Below the pieces are notes generated by a model. It saw only the letters and a list, made by a program, of their open reading frames with translations. It made no database searches and had not been told where the DNA came from. From NCBI RefSeq assembly GCF_900129835.1, contig NZ_FQXA01000007.1, forward strand, positions 1-64,000: a stretch of 64,000 nt of DNA, given 5' to 3'. Both the position numbers and the translations under genes were made by a program. The stretch is from Stutzerimonas xanthomarina DSM 18231. Its GTDB lineage: Bacteria > Pseudomonadota > Gammaproteobacteria > Pseudomonadales > Pseudomonadaceae. Shown here one piece after another: positions 44,349 to 54,312 of the stretch (positions are counted from its first letter, which is position 1; each line of letters starts with the position of its first letter).

Positions 44349-46622
44349 ATGCTCGGCACGCTGCGCAAGATTGTCCAGGAAGTCAATGCCGCCAAGGACC
44401 TCACGGCGGCGTTGGGGATCATCGTGCTGAGGGTTCGGGAGGCCATGGCCAGCCAGGTCTGCTCGGTCTACCTGCTTGATCCCGATTCCGGGCGCTTCGT
44501 GCTCATGGCCACCGAAGGCTTGAACAAGAAGGCCATCGGCAAAGTCAGCATGGCTCCAAACGAGGGGCTGGTCGGCTTGGTCGGCACCCGTGAGGAGCCG
44601 CTCAATCTCGAACACGCCTCCGAGCACCCTCGCTATCGCTACTTTGCCGAGACCGGTGAAGAACGCTACGCCTCTTTTCTCGGCGCACCGATTATTCACC
44701 ACCGACGGGTGATGGGCGTACTGGTCATTCAGCAAAAAGAGCAGCGCCTGTTCGACGAGGGCGAGGAAGCCTTCCTCGTCACCATGAGCGCGCAGCTCGC
44801 CGGGGTCATCGCCCACGCTGAGGCAACCGGTTCGATCCGCGGCCTTGGTCGGCAGGGTAAAGGCATTCAGGAAACCCGTTTCATCGGTATTCCCGGTGCG
44901 CCCGGCGCTGCCGTGGGCACCGCGGTCGTCGTCCTGCCACCTGCTGATCTGGACGTGGTACCCGACAAGGCGATCGATAACATACCAGCCGAACTCGAGC
45001 TGTTCGAAGCAGCCCTCGCGGCTGTACGCGCCGACATGCGCGCTTTATCCGATAAGCTTGCCACGCAGATGCGCAAGGAAGAGCGCGCGCTGTTCGACGT
45101 CTACCTGATGATGCTCGATGACTCAGCGCTCGGCGGCGAGGTGTCCAAGGTCATTCGCACCGGCCAGTGGGCCCAGGGCGCATTGCGCCAGGTCGTCAGC
45201 GACCACGTTGGCCGCTTCGAGATGATGGACGATGCCTACCTGCGCGAGCGTGCCTCGGACGTCAAGGACATTGGCCGGCGTCTGCTCAGCTACCTGCAGC
45301 AGGCCCGCCAGCAGACCCTGACCTATCCGGACAAAACCATCCTGGTCAGCGAAGAGCTGTCCCCGGCGATGCTCGGTGAAGTGCCCGAAGGCAAGCTGAT
45401 GGGCATGGTGTCCGTGCTCGGTTCAAGCAACTCGCACGTGGCGATTCTTGCCCGTGCCATGGGCATTCCGACGGTCATGGGCGCGGTCGATCTGCCTTAC
45501 TCGAAGGTCGATGGCATCGAGCTGATCATCGACGGTACCCGTGGCGAGATCATCACCAACCCCGCCAAGGTGCTGCGCGAGCAATACCTGGTTCTGGCCG
45601 AGCAGGAGCGGCAGCTGTCCGAAGGCCTCGACGTGCTGCGCGAGCTGCCGTGCGAAACGACGGACGGCATTCGCATCCCGTTGTGGGTCAACACTGGCCT
45701 GCTTGCCGATGTGGTGCGTGCACAAGAGCGCGGTGCCGAAGGCGTCGGCCTGTACCGTACCGAAGTGCCCTTCATGATCAAGGAGCGCTTCCCCAGCGAG
45801 AAGGAGCAGATGGCGATCTACCGCGAGCAGCTGCAGGCGTTTCATCCGCTACCGGTGACCATGCGCAGCCTCGACATCGGTGGTGACAAGAGCCTGCCGT
45901 ATTTTCCGATCAAGGAAGAGAACCCCTTTCTTGGCTGGCGCGGCATCCGCGTCACCCTCGATCATCCCGAGATATTCCTGCTGCAGACCCGCGCCATGCT
46001 CAAGGCCAGCGCCGGGCTGAACAACCTGCGCATCCTGCTGCCGATGATTTCCGGCACACGCGAGCTGGAAGAGGCGCTGCACCTGATCCACCGCGCCTGG
46101 GGCGAGGTGCGTGATGAGGGTACCGATGTCGAGATGCCGCCAGTGGGGGTGATGATCGAGGTGCCTGCGGCTGTCTACCTGACCCGCGAACTGGCGCGTC
46201 AGGTGGATTTCATCTCGGTGGGCTCCAATGATCTGACGCAGTATCTGCTGGCCGTGGATCGCAACAACCCGCGCGTTGCCGATCTCTATGATTACCTGCA
46301 TCCCGCTGTGCTCGAAGCGCTGCAGCGGGTCGTTCGAGAGGCGCACGACGAAGGCAAGCCGGTGAGCATTTGCGGTGAGATGGCCGGCGATCCGGGCGCA
46401 GCCATCCTGTTGCTGGCGATGGGCTTCGACAGTCTGTCGATGAACGCTACGAACCTGCCAAAGGTGAAGTGGATGCTGCGTCAGATCAGTTCGGTCACCG
46501 CGCGTGAGCTGTTGGCCAAGGTAATGAAGATGGACAGCCCGCAGGTCATCCACGCCACAGTGCAGCTGACGCTACGCAATCTGGGGCTGGACCGCATGAT
46601 TAATCCGTCTGCTGCAATCTAG
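44349..46622 (+). CDS. ptsP: phosphoenolpyruvate-protein phosphotransferase PtsP (EI-Ntr)
   Basis: 757 residues. First enzyme of the nitrogen-related PTS. N-terminal GAF domain (about 20-165), then EI-type domains: GAPGAAVGTAVV start, active His in GSSNSHVAILARAMGIPTVMG, and the PEP-binding TIM barrel (GVGLYRTEVPFM, MRSLDIGGDKSLPYF, GWRGIRVTLDHPEIF, SVGSNDLTQYLLAVDRNN, SICGEMAGDP). The length is as usual for PtsP. Stop overlaps the convergent NRDE gene by four bases. Confidence 0.96.
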   Translation: MLGTLRKIVQEVNAAKDLTAALGIIVLRVREAMASQVCSVYLLDPDSGRFVLMATEGLNKKAIGKVSMAPNEGLVGLVGTREEPLNLEHASEHPRYRYFAETGEERYASFLGAPIIHHRRVMGVLVIQQKEQRLFDEGEEAFLVTMSAQLAGVIAHAEATGSIRGLGRQGKGIQETRFIGIPGAPGAAVGTAVVVLPPADLDVVPDKAIDNIPAELELFEAALAAVRADMRALSDKLATQMRKEERALFDVYLMMLDDSALGGEVSKVIRTGQWAQGALRQVVSDHVGRFEMMDDAYLRERASDVKDIGRRLLSYLQQARQQTLTYPDKTILVSEELSPAMLGEVPEGKLMGMVSVLGSSNSHVAILARAMGIPTVMGAVDLPYSKVDGIELIIDGTRGEIITNPAKVLREQYLVLAEQERQLSEGLDVLRELPCETTDGIRIPLWVNTGLLADVVRAQERGAEGVGLYRTEVPFMIKERFPSEKEQMAIYREQLQAFHPLPVTMRSLDIGGDKSLPYFPIKEENPFLGWRGIRVTLDHPEIFLLQTRAMLKASAGLNNLRILLPMISGTRELEEALHLIHRAWGEVRDEGTDVEMPPVGVMIEVPAAVYLTRELARQVDFISVGSNDLTQYLLAVDRNNPRVADLYDYLHPAVLEALQRVVREAHDEGKPVSICGEMAGDPGAAILLLAMGFDSLSMNATNLPKVKWMLRQISSVTARELLAKVMKMDSPQVIHATVQLTLRNLGLDRMINPSAAI

Positions 46623-47395
46623 CTCGGCCCTTTCGGGTTGGTTGCCGTAGACGGCAGGTTTATCTCCGTTTCACCGATCGCACCATTCGGGCCGAAGCGG
46701 CGCTCGGTCATGGTCGTGGACCCGTCCGCGCGGCGCATCAGTAGCGTGATGGCGCGAGTGCCATAGCTGGTACTGGCAATGAACGCGCTCGACAGCAGCT
46801 TCTCCATCTCATACGAGATTCCTGTAGCGGGCAGTTCGTCATCCGCAGCGGGCTGTGAATCGCTCATGATCTCCAGCAACTGGTCGCGCTCCGGCGCACC
46901 GATACAGGCCTGCAGGGCGGCGCGGGTACTCAGCAGCTTTGGCCATGGCGTGTCCAGGGCTGCGTTGGAAAGGCCGTAAACGCCCGGCGAAAGAGGGCGA
47001 GGCGTCCCTTCCTCGGAGTTGAGAAACCAGAGCTCAGTGAGATTCCCGACCAGCAGATTGAAGCCGGAAAACTGATCGAGACTATGGGACAGTTCATCCA
47101 GATAGGATGCGGGGGCGTGCGCGCCACGGAGGAAGCGTTCGGGCAGTTCACCCCGCGAGCGTTCGCCGACAGGGGAGCCGGGCGCGCGAATATTGGTCAG
47201 CGCAGCGAAGCGCCCATCCGTTGTCACACCCAACCAGGTGCCGCCGGCCTGCAGGTCGCGACCGGCTACGACCTGTGGCGCGTCATCCCAGTGCGCCAGC
47301 GGCAGGCTGGGGCGTGCATGAAACTCGTCACGGTTGGCCGCGACAATCAACGGCAATGCATGGCCGGGGCGCCAGGCGAATACGATCAAACACAT
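46619..47395 (-). CDS. NRDE (TANGO2) family protein
   Basis: 258 residues. Begins MCLIVFAWRPGHALPLIVAANRDEFHARPS, containing the defining NRDE motif, with the N-terminal Cys2 as in the family; WDDAPQVVAGRDLQAGGTWLGVTTDGRFAALTNIR and YGLSNAALDTPWPKL are further family blocks. Bacterial members are uncharacterised; TANGO2 in animals is linked to haem/lipid metabolism. No good ribosome binding site visible before the ATG. Confidence 0.9.
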   Translation of the reverse strand: MCLIVFAWRPGHALPLIVAANRDEFHARPSLPLAHWDDAPQVVAGRDLQAGGTWLGVTTDGRFAALTNIRAPGSPVGERSRGELPERFLRGAHAPASYLDELSHSLDQFSGFNLLVGNLTELWFLNSEEGTPRPLSPGVYGLSNAALDTPWPKLLSTRAALQACIGAPERDQLLEIMSDSQPAADDELPATGISYEMEKLLSSAFIASTSYGTRAITLLMRRADGSTTMTERRFGPNGAIGETEINLPSTATNPKGPS

Positions 47396-47413
47396 AGGAA
47401 ACCAGAAAAAACG

Positions 47414-47503
47414 CTGAAGGCTGGAGGCTAGACGAAAAAGCCGCCGATATGCCAGCCCGGCGCGGCGGCGGCTCGGGATGGCGCGTTTGTGGAGCCTCCA
47501 GCC
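47414..47503. repeat. degenerate heptamer repeats forming an inverted pair
   Basis: GCTGAAG-GCTGGAG-GCTAG at 47413-47430 and, inverted, AGCCTCCAGCC-GTCAGCC at 47493-47510. GGCTGGAGGCT (47419-47429) and AGCCTCCAGCC (47493-47503) are exact inverted copies. The units belong to the same CTGAAG-type heptamer family seen at the ends of other genes in this window. The space between is GC-rich. Confidence 0.7.
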
Positions 47504-47561
47504 GTCAGCCTCAGGCCGGTTTTTTGAGCTAACATGCCGCTTTGTTTTTCAGGGTGCTCCG

Positions 47562-48344
47562 ATGGAATTCGCGCTTTATCTGCTTCTCGGCGGATTCGCT
47601 GGTGTTCTGGCGGGGCTGTTCGGCGTTGGCGGTGGCATGATCATCGTTCCGGTGCTGGTGTTCAGCTTTACAGCGCAGGGATTCGACCCACAGATTCTTA
47701 CCCATCTGGCCGTCGGCACCTCCCTGGCGACCATTGTCTTTACCTCGCTGAATTCGATCCTGGCGCACCATCGCAGAAGGGCTGTGCAGTGGCCCATAGT
47801 GCTCTGGATGACGCTCGGAATTCTGCTCGGCGCAGCGCTGGGAAGCCTGACCGCAGCGCAGATCCAGGGACCTATGCTGCAAAAGATCATCGGTGTGTTC
47901 GCCATCGCCATGGCCGTGCAGATGAACTTTTCCCTGCAGCCCAAGGCCAGTGCCGGCGTACCGGGCAGACCTATCCTGACAGTTGCAGGGGCAGTGATCG
48001 GTTGGGCGTCAGCCATTTTTGGAATCGGCGGTGGCTCGTTGACCGTCCCTTTTCTCAGCTGGCGCAGCGTACCCATACAGCAGGCGGTGGGCACCTCCGC
48101 AGCGTGCGGCTTGCCGATTGCCATCGCCGGTGCCTTGAGCTTCACCGTTGTTGGCTGGCAGGATGCGCAGCTGCCTGAGTGGAGCCTCGGTTACGTTTAC
48201 CTGCCTGCGCTGGTGGGTGTCGCCATTACCAGCATGTTCTTTGCCCGTATCGGTGCCAGTCTGGCGCACCGATTATCCGCTTCGATGCTGCGGCGCTTGT
48301 TCGCGCTGCTGCTGCTGAGCGTGGGTATCAACTTCTTGATCTGA
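47562..48344 (+). CDS. TauE/SafE family sulfite exporter / permease
   Basis: 260 residues, about eight membrane segments in two inverted halves, each with a GxGGG loop ([15 protein letters not shown] and [15 protein letters not shown]), the signature of the TauE/SafE family. Possible substrates are sulfite or other organosulfur anions; not determined. Start at ATG 47562. Twelve bases before lgt, so probably co-transcribed with it. Confidence 0.9.
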   Translation: MEFALYLLLGGFAGVLAGLFGVGGGMIIVPVLVFSFTAQGFDPQILTHLAVGTSLATIVFTSLNSILAHHRRRAVQWPIVLWMTLGILLGAALGSLTAAQIQGPMLQKIIGVFAIAMAVQMNFSLQPKASAGVPGRPILTVAGAVIGWASAIFGIGGGSLTVPFLSWRSVPIQQAVGTSAACGLPIAIAGALSFTVVGWQDAQLPEWSLGYVYLPALVGVAITSMFFARIGASLAHRLSASMLRRLFALLLLSVGINFLI

Positions 48345-48355
48345 GGAAACCCCGG

Positions 48356-49156
48356 ATGCTGCCTTATCCGCAGATAGACCCTGTTGCCGTGTCGCTGGGC
48401 CCGCTGCAAATCCACTGGTACGGCCTGATGTACCTGATCGGGATTGGCGGAGCCTGGTTGCTGGCCTCCCGTCGGTTGCACCGCTTCGATCCCACCTGGG
48501 ACAAGGACAAGCTTTCCGATCTGGTGTTCTGGGTGGCCATGGGCGTGATCGTTGGTGGAAGGCTGGGCTACGTGTTGTTCTATGACCTAGCTTCCTACCT
48601 CAACGATCCGACGCTGATCTTCCAGGTGTGGAAGGGTGGCATGTCGTTTCATGGCGGCCTGCTTGGCGTGCTGCTGTGTACCTGGATATTCGCCCGGCGC
48701 AACGGCAAGAAGTTCTTCGAGCTGATGGATTTCATCGCGCCCTTCGTGCCCATCGGACTGGGTGCCGGGCGCATCGGCAACTTCATCAACGCCGAGCTCT
48801 GGGGCAAAGCGACCGATGTGCCCTGGGCCATGGTGTTCCCGACCGATCCGCAGCAGCTGGCGCGGCACCCATCGCAGCTTTACCAGTTCGCCCTCGAAGG
48901 CGTGGCCCTGTTCGTCATTCTCTGGCTCTATTCGAGCAAGCCGCGGCCGACCATGGCCGTCTCCGGTCTGTTCGCCGTGTGCTACGGCATCTTCCGCTTC
49001 ATTGTCGAGTTCGTGCGTGTGCCGGACGCCCAGCTCGGCTACCTGGCGTTTGGCTGGCTGACCATGGGCCAAGTCCTGTGCGTCCCGATGATCCTGATCG
49101 GTCTCGGCATGATTGCATGGGGCTACCGTCACGAGCCGGTAAAGGCAGCCGCCTGA
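48356..49156 (+). CDS. lgt: prolipoprotein diacylglyceryl transferase
   Basis: 266 residues, seven membrane segments. Transfers diacylglycerol from phosphatidylglycerol to the lipobox Cys of prolipoproteins. Signature [17 protein letters not shown] with the key Arg and Asn; [10 protein letters not shown] and the essential [11 protein letters not shown] and [13 protein letters not shown] blocks are present. GAGG about ten bases before the ATG at 48356. Followed by thyA as is usual. Confidence 0.97.
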   Translation: MLPYPQIDPVAVSLGPLQIHWYGLMYLIGIGGAWLLASRRLHRFDPTWDKDKLSDLVFWVAMGVIVGGRLGYVLFYDLASYLNDPTLIFQVWKGGMSFHGGLLGVLLCTWIFARRNGKKFFELMDFIAPFVPIGLGAGRIGNFINAELWGKATDVPWAMVFPTDPQQLARHPSQLYQFALEGVALFVILWLYSSKPRPTMAVSGLFAVCYGIFRFIVEFVRVPDAQLGYLAFGWLTMGQVLCVPMILIGLGMIAWGYRHEPVKAAA

Positions 49157-49264
49157 TCGCACACCGTCGGGCTTCGTCGCCAGGAGGGCGACAAGCCGGG
49201 CATCGGCTCTTACTATTTGCAGGATTCCTTTTACCGCGCTCCGGCGCCCGCTTCGAGCCCATTG

Positions 49265-50059
49265 ATGAAACAGTATCTCGACCTGATGCGCCATGTGCGC
49301 GAGCACGGCACCTTCAAGAGCGATCGCACCGGCACTGGCACCTATAGCGTGTTTGGCCACCAGATGCGCTTCGACCTGGCCGACGGTTTCCCGTTGGTGA
49401 CCACCAAGAAGTGCCACCTGAAATCCATTATTCATGAATTGCTGTGGTTCCTTCAGGGTGATACGAATATCAAATACCTGCAGGAAAACGGGGTGCGCAT
49501 CTGGGACGAGTGGGCAGACGAGAACGGCGAGCTCGGCCCGGTCTACGGCTACCAGTGGCGCAATTGGCCGGCGCCTAACGGCGAATCGGTCGACCAGATC
49601 AGCAAACTGGTGGAGATGATCAGAAAAACCCCGGATTCGCGGCGGCTGATCGTGTCCGCCTGGAATCCGGCACTGGTCGATCAGATGGCGCTGCCGCCGT
49701 GCCACGCGCTGTTCCAGTTCTATGTCGCGGACGGCAAGCTCAGCTGCCAGCTCTACCAGCGCTCGGCTGACATCTTCCTCGGTGTGCCCTTCAACATCGC
49801 CAGCTACGCATTGCTGACGCTGATGGTGGCGCAGGTGTGCGACCTGCAACCCGGTGAATTCATCTGGAGCGGCGGTGATTGCCACCTCTATGCCAATCAC
49901 CTGGAGCAGGCCGACCTGCAGCTGACCCGCGAACCGCTGCCACTGCCAACGATGAAGCTCAATCCCAACGTGAAGGATCTGTTCGCCTTCCGCTTCGAGG
50001 ACTTCGAACTGATCGGTTACGAAGCCCATCCGCACATCAAGGCGCCCGTCGCCGTGTGA
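49265..50059 (+). CDS. thyA: thymidylate synthase
   Basis: 264 residues, the E. coli length. Methylates dUMP to dTMP. Catalytic Cys in [48 protein letters not shown] and the dUMP-binding [10 protein letters not shown] block. Start at ATG 49265 ([11 protein letters not shown]); the frame upstream to 49217 is not homologous. Confidence 0.98.
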   Translation: MKQYLDLMRHVREHGTFKSDRTGTGTYSVFGHQMRFDLADGFPLVTTKKCHLKSIIHELLWFLQGDTNIKYLQENGVRIWDEWADENGELGPVYGYQWRNWPAPNGESVDQISKLVEMIRKTPDSRRLIVSAWNPALVDQMALPPCHALFQFYVADGKLSCQLYQRSADIFLGVPFNIASYALLTLMVAQVCDLQPGEFIWSGGDCHLYANHLEQADLQLTREPLPLPTMKLNPNVKDLFAFRFEDFELIGYEAHPHIKAPVAV

Positions 50060-50150
50060 ATGGACTTTAGTCGGGTTTGTCTCGTGCGGTAACCCGGCTG
50101 TCATATTTGCCGTATAGACTCGACCACCCAGGGATTTTTGAGGCTGTGGC

Positions 50151-50921
50151 ATGCGCAGGGTCGTGTTCAATCAGAAGGGCGGCGTCGGAAAGTCCAGCAT
50201 TGCCTGTAATCTGGCGGCAGTGAGCGCGGCGCAGGGTTATCGCACGCTGTTGATCGACCTCGATGCGCAGGCCAACTCCAGCCACTACCTCACAGGCTTG
50301 ACCGGCGACGAACTGCCGACCGGCATCGCCGATTACTTTAAGCAGATCCTGGCCGGTGGGCCGGCGGGAAAAAAGGCACGCCCACCGATCACCGAAACCC
50401 GTTTCGAGAATCTGCATCTGATCACGGCGACCGCCGAGCTTGCTGATCTGCAGCCGAAGCTCGAGGCGAAGCACAAGATCAACAAGCTGCGAAAGCTGTT
50501 GGACACCCTCTCGGAAGAATACGAACGCATTTATCTGGATACGCCGCCGGCGCTCAACTTCTTTACCGTTTCGGCGCTGATCGCCGCAGACCGCTGCCTG
50601 ATTCCCTTTGACTGCGACAGCTTCTCGCGCCAGGCGCTGTACAGCCTGCTCGATGAAATCGAGGAGCTGCAGGAGGACCATAACGAAGGCCTTGAAGTCG
50701 AAGGCATCGTGGTCAACCAGTTCCAGCCTCGTGCTGCATTGCCGCAACAGATGATTGACGAGCTGCTCGCCGAGGGCCTACCGGTGCTGCCCGTGCACCT
50801 GATGAGTTCGGTGCGGATGCGCGAGTCGCATCAGGTCTGCACGCCACTCATCCATTTTGACCCGCGCCACAAGCTGACCCAGCAGTTCATCGAACTGCAC
50901 GGGCATCTGGAAGGCAACTGA
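50151..50921 (+). CDS. ParA family ATPase (orphan)
   Basis: 256 residues. Deviant Walker A FNQKGGVGKSSIACNLA with the signature Lys, Walker A' LLIDLDAQANSSHYL and Walker B YLDTPPALN. C-terminal region RMRESHQVCTPLIHFDPRHKLTQQF is ParA-like. No parB gene or obvious parS cluster adjoins it, so it may be one of the orphan ParA/MinD-type positioning ATPases. Lone gene: thyA upstream, convergent ABC operon downstream (one-base gap). Confidence 0.88.
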   Translation: MRRVVFNQKGGVGKSSIACNLAAVSAAQGYRTLLIDLDAQANSSHYLTGLTGDELPTGIADYFKQILAGGPAGKKARPPITETRFENLHLITATAELADLQPKLEAKHKINKLRKLLDTLSEEYERIYLDTPPALNFFTVSALIAADRCLIPFDCDSFSRQALYSLLDEIEELQEDHNEGLEVEGIVVNQFQPRAALPQQMIDELLAEGLPVLPVHLMSSVRMRESHQVCTPLIHFDPRHKLTQQFIELHGHLEGN

Positions 50922-50922
50922 A

Positions 50923-51906
50923 TCAGTCTTTCCGGGACTGCTCGACCCGCCGACCGAGACGCGTGGCATAGAGTTCGCCGACGATGCCGCGACGGAAGAT
51001 CAGCACGCAGACCATGAAGATGATGCCGGTGAGCAGCGTGACCGGCAGCTCGGACGTCGCGAAGTAGTTGCCGAGACCGGTCACCAGTGCGGCGCCGAAC
51101 ACCGGTCCCACCAGCGTGCCGATGCCGCCGAGTAGCGTCATCAGCACCACCTCGCCGGACATCTGCCAGCTGACGTCGGTAAGCGTTGCGAATTGAAATA
51201 CCATCGCTTTCAATCCGCCGGCCAGCCCGGCCAGCGCCGCCGACATGACGAACGCGCCGAGCTTGTAGCGCGTCACCGAATAGCCGAGCGAGATGGCGCG
51301 GCTTTCGTTCTCGCGGATCGACTTGAGGATCATGCCGAAAGGCGAATTGACGATCCGCCAGATCGCCAGCATTCCCAGCAGGAACACGCTGAGTACGAAG
51401 AAATACATGTGCAGCGGTTCTTTCAGGTCGATCAGGCCGAACAGGTGACCACGGGGAATGCCCTGTATGCCGTCTTCGCCATGGGTGAACGGAGCCTGCA
51501 GGCAGAAAAAGAAAAACATTTGCGACAGTGCCAGGGTGATCATCGTCGAGTAGATGCCCTGGCGTCGGATCGCCAGAAAGCCGATCACCAGCCCGAGCAC
51601 CGCGGCGCCGAACACGCCGACCAGGATACCCAGCTCTGGGGTCAGCCCCCATTCCTTGACCGCATGGGCGGTGAAGTAGGCGGCGCCGCCAAAGAACGCC
51701 GCATGGCCGAACGAGAGAATGCCGGCATAGCCCAACAGAAGATTAAAGGCACAGGCAAACAACGCGAAGCACATCACCTTCATCAGGAACACGGGGTAGA
51801 AATGCAGCGGTGCCAGCGCCAGCGCGACGATGCCGAGCAGGATCAGGATCGTTTCGGCGTTCCAGCGGCTGCGCTTTGCGAGCAGGTTCGAGGTTGGATG
51901 GGTCAT
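50923..51906 (-). CDS. branched-chain amino acid-type ABC transporter permease (LivM-like)
   Basis: About 327 residues, nine or ten membrane segments. LivM features: AFNLLLGYAGILSFGHAAFFGGAAYFTAH near residue 50 and the cytoplasmic EAA-like loop IRENESRAISLGYSVTRYKLGAFVMSAALAGLAGGL. Last gene of a five-gene HAAT importer. I start at the ATG at 51906, with AAAGGA seven bases upstream; the ATG at 51915 has no room for a ribosome binding site. Confidence 0.9.
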   Translation of the reverse strand: MTHPTSNLLAKRSRWNAETILILLGIVALALAPLHFYPVFLMKVMCFALFACAFNLLLGYAGILSFGHAAFFGGAAYFTAHAVKEWGLTPELGILVGVFGAAVLGLVIGFLAIRRQGIYSTMITLALSQMFFFFCLQAPFTHGEDGIQGIPRGHLFGLIDLKEPLHMYFFVLSVFLLGMLAIWRIVNSPFGMILKSIRENESRAISLGYSVTRYKLGAFVMSAALAGLAGGLKAMVFQFATLTDVSWQMSGEVVLMTLLGGIGTLVGPVFGAALVTGLGNYFATSELPVTLLTGIIFMVCVLIFRRGIVGELYATRLGRRVEQSRKD

Positions 51907-51907
51907 G

Positions 51908-52795
51908 TCAGGCATCCTTTCCCATAAGGCCGGCGGGACGCACGAGCAGCACGATGGCCATGACCACGAAGATCACGATGTTCGAGGCTTCTGGGTAGAA
52001 CACCTTGGTCAGCCCCTCAAGAATACCGAGCATGTAGCCAGTGATGATCGCGCCAAGAATCGAACCCATCCCGCCGACCACCACGACGGCGAAGACGACG
52101 ATGATCAGGTTCGATCCCATCAGCGGACTGACCTGATAGATCGGCGCCGCCAGAATGCCCGCCAGCCCCGCCAGGCCAGCGCCCAGGCCATAGGTGAAGG
52201 TCAGCAACAGCGGCACGTTGATACCGAAGGTACGCACCAGCGTCGGGTTTTCCGTGGCGGCGCGCAGGTAGGCGCCGAGCTTGGTTTTCTCGATCAGCAG
52301 CCAGGTGCTCAGGCAGATGATCAGCGACGCCACCACCACCCAGGCGCGGTATTTGGGCAGGAACATGAAGCCCAGGTTATAGCCGCCCGACAGCAGATCG
52401 GGCACGGCGTATGGCTGGCCCGAGGAGCCGTAGTAGTAGCGGAAAGTGCCTTCCAGCGCGAGTGCCAGGCCAAAGGTGAATAGCAGGCTGTAGAGATGAT
52501 CGAGGTTGTACAGCCGCGACAGCGCGAAGCGTTCTATTCCGGCGCCGACGAGCCCGACAATAAGCGGCGCGAGAATCAATGCCGGCCAGTAACCGATGCC
52601 GAGCACCGCCAGCAGCAGGTAGCCGGCGAAGGCGCCCATCATGTACTGCGCGCCGTGAGCGAAATTGATCACTTTGAGCAGGCCAAAGATGATCGCCAGA
52701 CCGAGGCTGAGCATGGCGTAGAAGGAGCCGTTGATCAGGCCGATCAGCAGTTGGCCGAGGAAGGCCTGGATAGGTACGCCGAAAATCGCCGTCAT
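51908..52795 (-). CDS. branched-chain amino acid-type ABC transporter permease (LivH-like)
   Basis: 295 residues, about eight membrane segments. LivH features: GLINGSFYAMLSLGLAIIFGLLKVINFAHG at the N terminus and EKTKLGAYLRAATENPTLVRTFGINVPLLLTFTYGLGAGLAGLAGIL. The ATG shares one base with the stop of the upstream ATPase gene. Confidence 0.92.
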   Translation of the reverse strand: MTAIFGVPIQAFLGQLLIGLINGSFYAMLSLGLAIIFGLLKVINFAHGAQYMMGAFAGYLLLAVLGIGYWPALILAPLIVGLVGAGIERFALSRLYNLDHLYSLLFTFGLALALEGTFRYYYGSSGQPYAVPDLLSGGYNLGFMFLPKYRAWVVVASLIICLSTWLLIEKTKLGAYLRAATENPTLVRTFGINVPLLLTFTYGLGAGLAGLAGILAAPIYQVSPLMGSNLIIVVFAVVVVGGMGSILGAIITGYMLGILEGLTKVFYPEASNIVIFVVMAIVLLVRPAGLMGKDA

Positions 52796-53505
52796 CAGAC
52801 CCCCAGGGTTTCGTTGAGAATGGTCATGCGGTCGGCCAGCTCATCAACATGGAAGCTGTCGACGATCCGTCCGTGGTCGACCAGATAGAAGCGATCCGCG
52901 ACCTTGCTGGCGAAGCGGAAATTCTGCTCCACCAGCAGGATGGTCATGCCGCGTTCCTTGAGGGTCAGCAGCACATCGCCGATGCGCTGGACGATCACCG
53001 GAGCCAGGCCTTCAGTGGGTTCGTCGAGCAGCAGTAGCTTCGCGCCGGTGCGCAGGATCCGGGCAATCGCCAGCATCTGTTGCTCGCCACCGGAAAGCTT
53101 GGTGCCTGGGCTGTTGCGCCGCTCCTTGAGGTTGGGAAACAGCTGGTAGATTTCTTCGGTGCTCATGCCACCTTTGGCGATGATCGGCGGCAGGGTGAGG
53201 TTCTCGTCCACGGTCAGCGAAGCAAAAATTCCACGTTCCTCGGGTACGAAGCCCATACCTGTTTGAGCGGTGCGGTGCAGCGGGACGCGCATCATGTCGC
53301 GTCCATCGAAGTGAATCGAACCGCTGCGCTTGCGGATGATGCCCATGATCGAACGCAGCGCCGTGGTCTTGCCCACGCCGTTGCGGCCGAGCAGGGTTAC
53401 GGTTTCGCCTTGGTGCACATCCAGATCAATGCCATGCAGGGCATGGCTTTCGCCATACCAGGCGTTCAGCTCGCGCACGCTCAGCAATGCGGTAGCCTCA
53501 GTCAT
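52795..53505 (-). CDS. ABC transporter ATP-binding protein (LivF-like)
   Basis: 236 residues. Walker A GRNGVGKTT, signature LSGGEQQMLAIARIL, Walker B LLLLDEPTEGLAP, switch His region VEQN. N-terminal LSVRELNAWYGESHALHGIDLDV is typical of LivF. Start at ATG 53505, overlapping the upstream ATPase gene by eight bases. Confidence 0.93.
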   Translation of the reverse strand: MTEATALLSVRELNAWYGESHALHGIDLDVHQGETVTLLGRNGVGKTTALRSIMGIIRKRSGSIHFDGRDMMRVPLHRTAQTGMGFVPEERGIFASLTVDENLTLPPIIAKGGMSTEEIYQLFPNLKERRNSPGTKLSGGEQQMLAIARILRTGAKLLLLDEPTEGLAPVIVQRIGDVLLTLKERGMTILLVEQNFRFASKVADRFYLVDHGRIVDSFHVDELADRMTILNETLGV

Positions 53506-54310
53506 GTTCCGTCCCCATGTAGGCTTCACGCACGCGGGCGTCCTGGCTCACGGTCTGGTAATCACCCGAGGTGAGGATTTCTCCACGCTGCAGCACCGTG
53601 ACTTCATCGCACAGATCGGCAACCACCTTGAGGTTGTGTTCCACCATCAGGATGGCCCTGTCACGTGCAACCTCACGGATTAGGTCGGAGACGATGTGTA
53701 CGTCTTCATGACCCATCCCGGCCATCGGCTCGTCCAGCAGCAATACCTTCGGGTCCAGCGCCAACGTGGTCGCGATCTCCAGGACGCGTTTGCGGCCGTA
53801 GGACAGGTCTGCGGCGGGGCTCTGCCAGGCGTCCTGCAGGCCCACCGACTCGATCAGCGCCATGGCGCGCTCGTTGAGCCGGTTCAGCGAGCGCAGCGGC
53901 AACCAGAATTGCGTCGCCAGCCCACCGGGTCGCTGCAGCGCCACCCGCACGTTTTCCAGAACGCTCAGGTGTGGAAATACCGCGGAGATCTGGAATGACC
54001 GCACCAGCCCCATGCGCGCTACCTTGGCCGGGTCGGCGCGGGTGATGTCGTGATCGAGCAGGCGGATGGTGCCGCTCGAAGGTTGCAGAAACTTGGTGAG
54101 AAGATTGAACACCGTGGTCTTGCCGGCGCCGTTGGGTCCGATCAGCGCATGGACCCGGGCGTGATGTACGTCCAGATCGACGTTGTTCACCGCCACGAAG
54201 CCGCCAAAATCGCGGCGAAGCCCGCGCGCCGAGAGGACGACGCGCGGCTGTTCGTCAGTGCTCGGGAACGCCGCGGCGTCCTCTGCGATGCTGCTACTGC
54301 TGGTCGCCAT
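53498..54310 (-). CDS. ABC transporter ATP-binding protein (LivG-like)
   Basis: 270 residues. Walker A GPNGAGKTT, Walker B VLLLDEPMAGM and H-loop VEHN. The usual LSGGQ signature is replaced by LSYGRKRVLEIATTL, which is common in LivG/UrtD-type subunits. N-terminal extension of about 25 residues before VLSARGLRRDFGG. Two-base gap from the binding-protein gene. Confidence 0.92.
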   Translation of the reverse strand: MATSSSSIAEDAAAFPSTDEQPRVVLSARGLRRDFGGFVAVNNVDLDVHHARVHALIGPNGAGKTTVFNLLTKFLQPSSGTIRLLDHDITRADPAKVARMGLVRSFQISAVFPHLSVLENVRVALQRPGGLATQFWLPLRSLNRLNERAMALIESVGLQDAWQSPAADLSYGRKRVLEIATTLALDPKVLLLDEPMAGMGHEDVHIVSDLIREVARDRAILMVEHNLKVVADLCDEVTVLQRGEILTSGDYQTVSQDARVREAYMGTEHD

Positions 54311-54312
54311 GC

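Noticed and set aside
48587-50170. 527-codon minus-strand frame over lgt and thyA
   Set aside because: Spans two essential, well conserved plus-strand genes and their gap; composition rich in His, Gln and Arg, typical of a reverse-strand shadow.
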